Shown: piece by piece, positions 5,929-11,200 of the stretch
How the letters are laid out: each line of letters opens with the position of its first letter
Numbering within the stretch: the first letter of the stretch is position 1
Origin: Alphaproteobacteria bacterium
GTDB taxonomy: Bacteria; Pseudomonadota; Alphaproteobacteria; Rickettsiales; 21-14-0-20-44-7
Direction: 5' to 3'
Assembly: GCA_013288575.1 (NCBI GenBank)
Contig: JABDBO010000034.1
Location: 1-11,200, forward strand
DNA length: 11,200 nt
Notes under the pieces: model-generated
What the model was told of the DNA's origin: nothing
The model's database searches: none
The model's input: the letters and a program-made list of their open reading frames with translations, nothing else
Program-made: the position numbers and the translations under genes

Positions 5929-6858
5929 ATGATTGAAAAAGCAATCGAGTTATTAAAAGCAGGCGAAATTGTCGCGCTGCCGACCGAGACTGTTTATGGG
6001 CTGGCAGGAGATGCCGGCAATGATACCGCTGTCGCTAAAATTTACGCCGCAAAGGGCAGGCCAAGTTTCAATCCGCTGATTGTGCATGTTTATGATTTCG
6101 CGGCTGCCGAAAAAATCGGAGTGTTTTCTAAAGCCGCAAAAAAATTCGCAAAAAAATACTGGCCCGGTCCGCTCACCATCGTCGTGCCAAAACGTGATAA
6201 AAAATTCGCCGCCCTTGCCACCGCCGGCCTAGACACAATCGCCATCCGTGTGCCAGCCCATCCTATTATGCGCGAAGTTTTAAAAAGCGGCCTAATGCTG
6301 GCAGCTCCCAGCGCAAATATTTCCGGCAAGCTGACGCCGACTGAAGCCAAACATGTCGCCGAGAATTTTCCACATATATATATAGTGGAGGGTGGCAAAT
6401 GCGAAGTTGGTTTGGAATCAACTGTTATAACCTTCGATGAACATGATAATGTGATAGTTCTCCGTGAAGGCGTTTTGCAGATTGAAGATGTGCGAGGCAG
6501 GAGCCGAGCGAGCCATCAGCCCGCGGAGCGGTGTTCTATCGGAGGGCCAGGAGGTCCGCACGGGGAACATAAAAAAATAATATCACCGGGGCAGCTACTA
6601 AAGCATTACGCACCTAAAAATCCAATCCGCATCAATGCTGACTCACCACAACCAAACGAAACCTTCATCGGTTTCGGAAATATGAAATGTGATTTCAATT
6701 TAAGTGAGCGCGGAAGTTTAATAGAGGCGGCCGCAAATTTATTTTCCATGCTCCATGCTGCGGATGCATTAAACAAACCAATCGCAGTTGCGCCAATTCC
6801 AAACGAAGAAGTTGGTGCCGCGATAAATGACCGTCTAACTAGGTCTAGTCATAAGTAG
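5929..6858 (+). CDS. tsaC: L-threonylcarbamoyladenylate synthase (Sua5/YrdC/YwlC type)
   Basis: The enzyme makes threonylcarbamoyl-AMP from threonine, bicarbonate and ATP. It is the first step of t6A formation at A37 of ANN-decoding tRNAs. The YrdC domain covers about residues 5-185, with PTETVYGLAGDA (18-29), KGRPSFNPL (43-51), KKYWPGPLT (75-83), APSANISG (126-133) and GLESTV (161-166). The C-terminal Sua5 domain begins at SPGQLLKHYAP (219-229) and ends normally at AAINDRLTRS. The length of 309 residues makes this the two-domain Sua5 form. ATG 5929 is preferred over an in-frame TTG at 5908 because it puts IEKAIELLKAGEIVALPTET in the family position; there is no good Shine-Dalgarno. Residues 189-213, between the domains, come from an unusually GC-rich stretch. 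The final SSHK comes from the repeat-like sequence after the gene. The gene is divergent from parA. Confidence 0.94.
   Translation: MIEKAIELLKAGEIVALPTETVYGLAGDAGNDTAVAKIYAAKGRPSFNPLIVHVYDFAAAEKIGVFSKAAKKFAKKYWPGPLTIVVPKRDKKFAALATAGLDTIAIRVPAHPIMREVLKSGLMLAAPSANISGKLTPTEAKHVAENFPHIYIVEGGKCEVGLESTVITFDEHDNVIVLREGVLQIEDVRGRSRASHQPAERCSIGGPGGPHGEHKKIISPGQLLKHYAPKNPIRINADSPQPNETFIGFGNMKCDFNLSERGSLIEAAANLFSMLHAADALNKPIAVAPIPNEEVGAAINDRLTRSSHK
6490..6566 (+). repeat. GC-rich, palindrome-containing in-frame insert within tsaC
   Basis: By hand count, 54 of the 75 bases at 6492-6566 are G or C, far above the surrounding gene. Ends can pair: GTGCG (6490-6494) with CGCAC (6557-6561). A central hairpin CCGC-GGA-GCGG spans 6521-6531, and GAGCC GAGC GAGCC is a near-tandem stretch. 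It adds about 25 low-complexity residues (RGRSRASHQPAE...GGPGGPHGE) to the linker between the YrdC and Sua5 domains without breaking the frame. This resembles the protein-tolerated palindromic elements known in Rickettsia, but whether this one is dispersed in the genome cannot be seen here. Confidence 0.5.
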
Positions 6859-7168
6859 TAAGTCATAGGTCATAAGGAGCAAAAATCTTACGACTTAAGA
6901 CCTATAACCTACCATCTAAATCTTGTGTCAATACGATTCAAAAAAATATTTTCCAAAAAGCGATTTTTGCAGTTGAAAAAATAAAATTTCGGAGTAGAAA
7001 AATTCCTACAAACACTTTAACGCGCTGTTTTATCTTCGCAAAAAACCGATGTTGCAAAAAACACAATATATTGCATTTTTTCGGTTGATTTGTAAAAAAT
7101 AAGGGCGTATCTAGTAGTTATAGAATTTTTCATCTGCGCCAACAAAATCTTCTAGGGAGACATATAAT
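6859..7168. other. AT-rich intergenic region before ftsZ
   Basis: These 310 bases carry no credible gene. The first 50 hold the imperfect hairpin listed separately. The rest is strongly A/T-rich, with A- and T-runs and short inverted repeats, such as AACCGA (from about 7045) with TCGGTT (7081-7086), and TGCAA with TTGCA inside it. A weak promoter candidate is TTGATT (7085-7090), 17 bases, TATCTA (7108-7113). I see no clear CtrA-type TTAA-N7-TTAA site. Confidence 0.5.
6860..6910. repeat. Long imperfect inverted repeat after tsaC
   Basis: AAGTCATAGGTCATAAG (6860-6876) pairs with CTTAAGACCTATAACCT (6894-6910) at 14 of 17 positions, across a 17-base loop. Related units (GGTCTAGTCATAAG at 6842-6855 and GGTCATAAG at 6868-6876) precede and overlap the left arm. 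There is no T-run, so it is not a classical intrinsic terminator. It may be a dispersed intergenic repeat or a 3'-end stabilising structure of the tsaC mRNA. Confidence 0.55.
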
Positions 7169-8581
7169 ATGATCAATTTACAAGTTCCAAAATCAACGGC
7201 ACTAAAGCCAACAATCACCGTCATCGGTGTTGGTGGTGCTGGTGGTAACGCGGTCAACAACATGATCGAATCAAACCTTGAAGGTGTGAACTTTGTTGCA
7301 GCTAATACCGATGCGCAAGCGCTCGAATATTCAAAAGCTGATCATAAAATCCAACTCGGTATGCACATCACCCAAGGTTTGGGTGCAGGTGCAACTCCTG
7401 AAGTTGGTCGCGCGGCAGCGGAAGAAACTGTTGAAGAAATTCTCGAACATTTAACTGGCAGCAACATGGTGTTTGTAACTGCTGGTATGGGCGGCGGAAC
7501 TGGAACAGGTGCTGCTCCGGTAATTGCTAAACTCGCACGCGAGCAAGGTATATTAACTGTTGGCGTCGTTACTAAGCCATTCCACTTCGAAGGCAAACAT
7601 CGTATGAAACTTGCTGAACAAGGCCTTGATGAATTGCAGCGTTATGTTGATACGCTCATTGTTATCCCTAACCAAAATCTTTTCCGCCTTGCTACTGAAA
7701 ACACAACTTTCAGCCAAGCATTCAAAATGGCTGACAACGTATTACATGCAGGTGTTCGCGGCGTAACTGATCTGATGGTTATGCCTGGCCTCATCAACCT
7801 CGACTTTGCGGATATCCGCACTGTTATGTCTGAAATGGGCAAAGCGATGATGGGAACTGGTGAAGCCGAAGGCGATAACCGTTCTATCGAAGCTGCTGAA
7901 GCTGCAATTTCTAATCCACTGCTTGATGATATTTCTATGAAAGGCGCGCGCGGCGTGTTGATCAACATCACTGGCGGCCCAGATATGACTCTCTTTGAAG
8001 TTGATGAAGCTGCAAACCGTATCCGCGAAGAAGTTGATCAAGATGCTAATATCATCTTCGGTTCTACTTTCTCTGATGATCTTTCTGGCAAAATCCGCGT
8101 TTCAGTTGTTGCAACTGGTATCGATACCGGTGTTAGCAACGCTGGCATTCACGGTTTCCAATCAAGCTCTGAAAGACAAGAACGTTCAGAACGCGCTGAA
8201 ACCCAGCCGCGTCAATCTTCTGCTAATTCATATGGACAGGCAGAAACCGGAAAAAAGACCCAAGCCTCTTCAAGGTTCATACCGCCTAAACCGGCAGAAG
8301 TTGAAGAGGAAGGCGATTATAATTCAGGCAGCAACGTAGCATCTTTCCCAGCTGAGAAAGTTGTCACTGCCCGCCAGCAATTCGGTACGCCTCAGCAGAA
8401 GAAAGCCAAAAAAGGCGGCTTTTTTGAGCGCGCAGCCCGCAGCTTCGGCTTTGCTGATCATGAAGAAGAGCAGCAAAACCGCCGTCGCCCAGTTGGCAAC
8501 CGCGAGCGCGTAAAAATTGATTCTGATGAGGATTATTACGAAATCCCGGCTTATATGCGCCGCAAATCAAACGGGGAATAA
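7169..8581 (+). CDS. ftsZ: Cell division GTPase FtsZ
   Basis: FtsZ polymerises in a GTP-dependent way into the midcell Z ring, which recruits the divisome on the inner face of the membrane. The nucleotide-binding GVGGAGGNAVNNM (20-32), the tubulin signature GGGTGTGAAP (108-117) and the catalytic T7 loop NLDFADIR (210-217) are all intact. The conserved globular core ends near residue 318. A Gln/Ser/Glu-rich linker of about 135 residues follows, then the end peptide EIPAYMRRK (458-466), which binds FtsA/ZipA-type partners. The 470-residue length with a long linker fits alphaproteobacterial FtsZ. AGGGAG at 7154-7159 lies nine bases before the ATG and supports the start. No ftsQ, ftsA or ddl is adjacent: the left neighbour is tsaC and the right an unknown gene, with a terminator after the stop. 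Codon use (GGT, GCT, AAC, GAA, ATC) suggests good expression. Confidence 0.98.
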   Translation: MINLQVPKSTALKPTITVIGVGGAGGNAVNNMIESNLEGVNFVAANTDAQALEYSKADHKIQLGMHITQGLGAGATPEVGRAAAEETVEEILEHLTGSNMVFVTAGMGGGTGTGAAPVIAKLAREQGILTVGVVTKPFHFEGKHRMKLAEQGLDELQRYVDTLIVIPNQNLFRLATENTTFSQAFKMADNVLHAGVRGVTDLMVMPGLINLDFADIRTVMSEMGKAMMGTGEAEGDNRSIEAAEAAISNPLLDDISMKGARGVLINITGGPDMTLFEVDEAANRIREEVDQDANIIFGSTFSDDLSGKIRVSVVATGIDTGVSNAGIHGFQSSSERQERSERAETQPRQSSANSYGQAETGKKTQASSRFIPPKPAEVEEEGDYNSGSNVASFPAEKVVTARQQFGTPQQKKAKKGGFFERAARSFGFADHEEEQQNRRRPVGNRERVKIDSDEDYYEIPAYMRRKSNGE

Positions 8582-8593
8582 TCCCCCAATCCT

Positions 8594-8615
8594 CGAGTCG
8601 GCCTAACCGATCTCG
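8594..8615 (+). other. Small hairpin between the ftsZ stop and its terminator
   Basis: CGAGTCGG (8594-8601), a five-base loop, then CCGA-T-CTCG (8607-8615) gives an 8-bp stem with one bulged T. It is followed by near-repeats GATCTCGTG and GATCTCATG. There is no T-run. It could protect the ftsZ 3' end. Confidence 0.35.
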
Positions 8616-8637
8616 TGGATCTCATGAGGAGAATACC

Positions 8638-8668
8638 AAAAGGCCCGCCATCAAAAGCGGGCCTTTTT
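8638..8668 (+). terminator. Intrinsic terminator of ftsZ
   Basis: GGCCCGC (8642-8648), loop CATCAAAA, GCGGGCC (8657-8663), then TTTTT (8664-8668). The A-run before the stem extends the pairing to 11 bp, so it could also work for transcripts from the other strand. It isolates ftsZ from the next gene. Confidence 0.92.
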
Positions 8669-8695
8669 AATATATAAATATCATTTAATTTACAC

Positions 8696-8724
8696 TTGCG
8701 CTTTGCTGGAAATTGCTTTATAAA
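8696..8724 (+). promoter_or_regulatory. Probable promoter of the 156-residue gene
   Basis: TTGCGC (8696-8701), a 17-base spacer and TATAAA (8719-8724) match sigma70-type elements at the optimal spacing. It lies just after the ftsZ terminator and about 30 bases before the ATG at 8754. The gene is therefore probably transcribed independently of ftsZ. Confidence 0.5.
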
Positions 8725-8753
8725 AGTTAATTATTTTAATAAAGGGAATCAAA

Positions 8754-9224
8754 ATGATTTTTGTAGATCAGCAAGCTTTAAGTGAGCGCGTGAAAGGCCT
8801 AATACATTCATTTGTAGAGAGAGTTAAAGCAGATGTAGAGCAGCCAAACGAAGATTTATCTAAAATTCAGACAGATTTATCTGCAATATTCCATGTGAAG
8901 CAGACCCAAGGTGGATGGATTACACGTCCATTATCAGGGGAATTGGCATATGAAATAAAATTGAAACCGGTGCTTATGAGAGGTACTACGCTAGCTGGTA
9001 AGGCGATTACAGAAATTCCTTATTCTAAGGCGGAAAAAGATATCATATTTTCTAATGTTGAAAGATTTGTTAGAGGGCACGGTGGACAGCTTGGTTTTCG
9101 CAATAATTTCAACGATTCAGTAGCTGTTATAATACCAGAATTTGGGAGTAGGTTATTAAGAACCTGTTTAGATCAAGCAGTGCATGAAACAGCATGCAGT
9201 CCTGCAAATTCTCAAGGAAAATAA
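8754..9224 (+). CDS. Unknown 156-residue protein
   Basis: No family is recognised. The start is well supported: AAGGGA at 8742-8747 lies six bases before the ATG, and a promoter candidate is just upstream. Residues 5-45 look like one or two amphipathic helices rich in charged residues (ALSERVKGLIHSFVERVKADVE). The middle alternates short strands (ELAYEIKLKPVLM) and turns. A helix at 91-108 (SKAEKDIIFSNVERFVRGHG) is followed by a strand pair containing SVAVIIPEFG (122-131) and a final helix with two cysteines. There is no signal peptide, membrane span or obvious active site, so it is probably a small cytoplasmic protein. The DNA is AT-rich relative to ftsZ and ilvC on each side. It ends 80 bases before ilvC without an obvious terminator, so read-through into ilvC is possible. 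Confidence 0.72.
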   Translation: MIFVDQQALSERVKGLIHSFVERVKADVEQPNEDLSKIQTDLSAIFHVKQTQGGWITRPLSGELAYEIKLKPVLMRGTTLAGKAITEIPYSKAEKDIIFSNVERFVRGHGGQLGFRNNFNDSVAVIIPEFGSRLLRTCLDQAVHETACSPANSQGK

Positions 9225-9304
9225 TATTAAGTTCAAAGATCTTGCCAAAATCCCTTATTTGGTGCTAAAACACCTGCCTCAACACATATATAAAAGAGCA
9301 CCAC

Positions 9305-10339
9305 ATGAAAGTTTATTACGATAAAGACGCTGATCTTTCCATCATCCAAGGCAAAACAGTTGCCATCATCGGCTATGGTTCACAAGGCCATGCGCATGCG
9401 CAAAACCTCAAAGATAGCGGTGTGAAAAATGTGGTGATCGGCCTGCGCAAAGGCTCATCAACCCAACCGCGCGCGGAAAAAGATGGCTTCGTCGTTAAAA
9501 CCCCGGCGGAAGCGGTTAAAGGTGCTGATGTAGTAATGATCCTCGCTCCAGACCAATTCCAAGGCGAGCTTTATCAAGAAATCAAAGATAATATTAAACA
9601 AGGTGCAGCACTCGCATTTGCGCACGGCTTCAACATTCACTTTGGCTACATTGTCCCACGCCCTGATATGGACGTGTTCATGGTTGCTCCAAAAGGCCCG
9701 GGCCACACAGTTCGCGGTGAATATGTTAAAGGCGGCGGCGTTCCATGCCTGGTTGCAGTTCATAAAGATGCTACTGGCAACGCACTCAAAATCGCGCTTT
9801 CATACGCATCAGGTGTTGGCGGCGGCCGTTCTGGCATTATCGAAACCAATTTCAAAGACGAATGCGAAACTGATTTGTTCGGTGAGCAGGCAGTTCTCTG
9901 CGGCGGCGTAACTGCGCTTATGCAAGCAGGTTTTGAAACTTTGGTCGAAGCTGGCTATCCACCTGAAATGGCATATTTTGAATGCGTCCACGAAATGAAA
10001 CTGATCGTTGACCTCATCTATGAAGGCGGTCTGGCGAATATGCGCTATTCAATTTCCAACACGGCTGAATATGGTGATTATTTAACTGGTCCAAAAATCA
10101 TTGATGCCGATACTAAAAAACGCATGAAAGAAGTTTTGACATATATTCAAAACGGCGGCTTCGCGAAAGAATTCATTGCCGATACTTCAACCCAGGGCGC
10201 AAAACAATTGCTCGCTTGGCGCGAAAAAGGCAAACAACATGGTATTGAAAAAGTCGGTAGCAAACTCCGTGCTCTTATGCCGTGGATTGCCAAAAACAAA
10301 CTCGTGAAAGAAGATAAGAAAGAAGCAGCAAACGGCTAA
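9305..10339 (+). CDS. ilvC: Ketol-acid reductoisomerase, class I
   Basis: IlvC converts 2-acetolactate (or 2-aceto-2-hydroxybutyrate) to the dihydroxy acid by Mg2+-dependent alkyl migration and NADPH reduction, the second step of valine, isoleucine and leucine synthesis. The Rossmann motif GYGSQGHAHAQNL is at 23-35. The cofactor-specificity loop GLRKGSS (46-52) has Arg48 and Ser52, as in NADPH-using enzymes. The knotted C-terminal domain has metal ligands in ETDLFGEQ (Asp190, Glu194) and FECVHEMKL (Glu226, Glu230), plus SISNTAEYGD (249-258). His107 in FAHGFN is the conserved active-site residue. The 344 residues fit the short class I form, with a few extra Lys/Glu residues at the end. The ribosome site is weak (AAGAG at 9294-9298). 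No ilvB, ilvH or ilvN gene is adjacent, unlike many bacteria where they are neighbours. Confidence 0.97.
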   Translation: MKVYYDKDADLSIIQGKTVAIIGYGSQGHAHAQNLKDSGVKNVVIGLRKGSSTQPRAEKDGFVVKTPAEAVKGADVVMILAPDQFQGELYQEIKDNIKQGAALAFAHGFNIHFGYIVPRPDMDVFMVAPKGPGHTVRGEYVKGGGVPCLVAVHKDATGNALKIALSYASGVGGGRSGIIETNFKDECETDLFGEQAVLCGGVTALMQAGFETLVEAGYPPEMAYFECVHEMKLIVDLIYEGGLANMRYSISNTAEYGDYLTGPKIIDADTKKRMKEVLTYIQNGGFAKEFIADTSTQGAKQLLAWREKGKQHGIEKVGSKLRALMPWIAKNKLVKEDKKEAANG

Positions 10340-10390
10340 TCTTAGTTCTACTGCCATCAATTTAAGTTTCAATACCACATATGGTTGGCG

Positions 10391-10417
10391 GTGGGCATTT
10401 GCGAAAAATCTGCCCAC
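10391..10417 (+). terminator. Hairpin downstream of ilvC, possible terminator
   Basis: GTGGGCA (10391-10397) and TGCCCAC (10411-10417) form a perfect 7-bp stem with a 13-base loop, 51 bases after the ilvC stop. It is followed by TTAATTT, not a clean T-run, so intrinsic termination may be weak. Confidence 0.5.
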
Positions 10418-10512
10418 TTAATTTGACTATTAGCTCACCCCATGCCTACAATTTTCATGTAGAGCCAAATTCTGTCTTTAAGGCGTCCTCAAGCGTCTCG
10501 AAAATGTCAATA

Positions 10513-10532
10513 AGTGGCTTTGCATAGCCACT
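10513..10532. terminator. Second hairpin in the ilvC/trpA convergent spacer
   Basis: AGTGGCT (10513-10519), a six-base loop, then AGCCACT (10526-10532) is a perfect 7-bp stem. It lies 80 bases past the trpA stop and could end trpA transcripts, but neither strand has a proper T-run after it. The rest of the 275-base spacer holds nothing else I can name. Confidence 0.35.
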
Positions 10533-10614
10533 AACAAATTATTAAAATTGAATTAAAACAATGGGTTGGGTCAGAAAATGCACAAAAAATGAAAAATTTA
10601 AATTTGCACTAGCC

Positions 10615-11200
10615 TTAAAGCACATTGCGCAGTGATTTTACAAACACGCCAATATCTTTTACCAACTGTTTCGGGTCAGATTTTGAGCTGTAGTTTTTAG
10701 CATATTCACCAATTTTGCCAACGATGGCCGAGCCAACCACAACCGCATCGGCGAAGTTGCTGATCTCTCTCACATGCGCCGCGCTTTTAATTCCAAAACC
10801 AACCGCCACCGGCAATTTTGTGAAGCGTTTGATATTGGCGACATATGGGCCAACGGTTGAAGGGTTCACCGCTTTTGCACCGGTAATTCCGGCCATGGAA
10901 ATGTAATAAACAAAGCCGCTGGTGTTTTGCAAAACCGTTTGCAAGCGCTCATCATTGGTCGTTGGCGAAATTAAACGGATAATCGAAATCCCTTTTTCAC
11001 GCGCAAAATGCGAAAGTTCCGCATCTTCCTCCGGCGGCAGATCAACAATAATCAAACCATCAACTCCGGCGAGTGCTGCGTCGTGGCAAAATTCTTTCAA
11101 GCCGTAATGCAAAAGCGGATTATAATAACCCATCAAAATCAGCGGCGTTTCAGCATTTTTCTGGCGGAAGCGATAAACCATTTCTAAAGTTTTCGGCACC
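10615..11200 (-). CDS. trpA: Tryptophan synthase alpha subunit, C-terminal part
   Basis: TrpA cleaves indole-3-glycerol phosphate to indole and glyceraldehyde 3-phosphate, and indole then passes through a tunnel to TrpB. About 195 codons are present and the 5' end is off the right edge; the GTG at 11199 is an internal Val codon, not the start. Visible TIM-barrel landmarks are PLILMGYYNPLLHYG, GVDGLIIVDLPPEE, SGFVYYISMAGITGA (the phosphate-side loop), LPVAVGFGIKSAAHV and ADAVVVGSAIVGKI. These are the order and spacing of a normal TrpA from about one quarter of its length onward. The catalytic Glu and Asp (Glu49 and Asp60 in the E. coli enzyme) would be coded outside the window. The gene is convergent with ilvC. 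trpB, the usual upstream partner, would lie to the right if present. Confidence 0.96.
   Translation of the reverse strand, partial: VPKTLEMVYRFRQKNAETPLILMGYYNPLLHYGLKEFCHDAALAGVDGLIIVDLPPEEDAELSHFAREKGISIIRLISPTTNDERLQTVLQNTSGFVYYISMAGITGAKAVNPSTVGPYVANIKRFTKLPVAVGFGIKSAAHVREISNFADAVVVGSAIVGKIGEYAKNYSSKSDPKQLVKDIGVFVKSLRNVL

Noticed and set aside
6911..7168. CtrA-like sites before ftsZ (for example TTAACGCGCTGTTTT near 7018)
   Set aside because: Only one TTAA half-site matches; the second half has two mismatches. Not enough to claim cell-cycle control.
9258..9275. GGTG-CTAAAA-CACC hairpin before ilvC as an attenuator or riboswitch
   Set aside because: A four-base stem is too weak. There is no leader peptide rich in branched-chain codons and no alternative terminator.
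10455..10538. Short minus-strand open stretch ending in EDALKTEFGST, upstream of the trpA-side hairpin
   Set aside because: Only 28 codons, no ATG, GTG or TTG start, bounded by stops, no ribosome site, and it overlaps the 7-bp hairpin. No trp leader features (no Trp codons).

Overview
The window looks like chromosomal DNA from a bacterium with fairly AT-rich DNA, most likely an alphaproteobacterium. The clues are the FtsZ tail (core, long disordered linker, then an EIPAYMRRK end peptide), a class IIA HAD hydrolase tail that resembles a family common in Alphaproteobacteria, and the general style of RecJ, IlvC and the two-domain Sua5-type TsaC. This placement is inference; there is no rRNA or tRNA here to settle it. 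Complete ilvC and a trpA fragment argue against an extremely reduced obligate parasite.

Layout. 1-262: 3' end of a HAD hydrolase gene (+). 263-1186: convergent unknown gene (-) carrying an HECGH zinc-protease-like motif; the two stop codons abut. 1375-3141: recJ (+) behind a good sigma70-type promoter. 3255-4472: unknown 405-residue protein (+) with an apparent Cys/His/Asp transglutaminase-like core and one canonical EF-hand loop. 4560-5051: unknown 163-residue protein (+). 5082-5771: orphan ParA-type ATPase (-). 5929-6858: threonylcarbamoyl-AMP synthase (+) with a GC-rich 75-base in-frame stretch between its two domains. 6859-7168: AT-rich intergenic region with a long imperfect hairpin. 7169-8581: ftsZ (+), standing alone instead of in a ddl-ftsQ-ftsA-ftsZ cluster, followed by a strong intrinsic terminator. 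8754-9224: unknown 156-residue protein (+) with its own promoter and ribosome site. 9305-10339: ilvC (+). 10340-10614: convergent spacer with two hairpins. 10615-11200: trpA C-terminal part (-), running off the right edge.

The recognisable genes are housekeeping ones: DNA repair, tRNA t6A modification, division, branched-chain amino acid and tryptophan synthesis. They do not form one pathway or a classical operon. Between them sit four genes I cannot name (263-1186, 3255-4472, 4560-5051, 8754-9224). All four are visibly richer in A/T and in ATA, TTA and AAT codons than recJ, ftsZ or ilvC, which suggests lineage-specific or acquired genes.

The points most worth following are the transglutaminase-like/EF-hand protein, a 15-bp direct repeat that brackets the 163-residue gene and copies the 3' end of parA, the GC-rich in-frame insert in TsaC, and a palindrome flanked by direct repeats in the parA/tsaC divergent region. 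I saw no CRISPR array, insertion sequence, tRNA, rRNA or convincing riboswitch.
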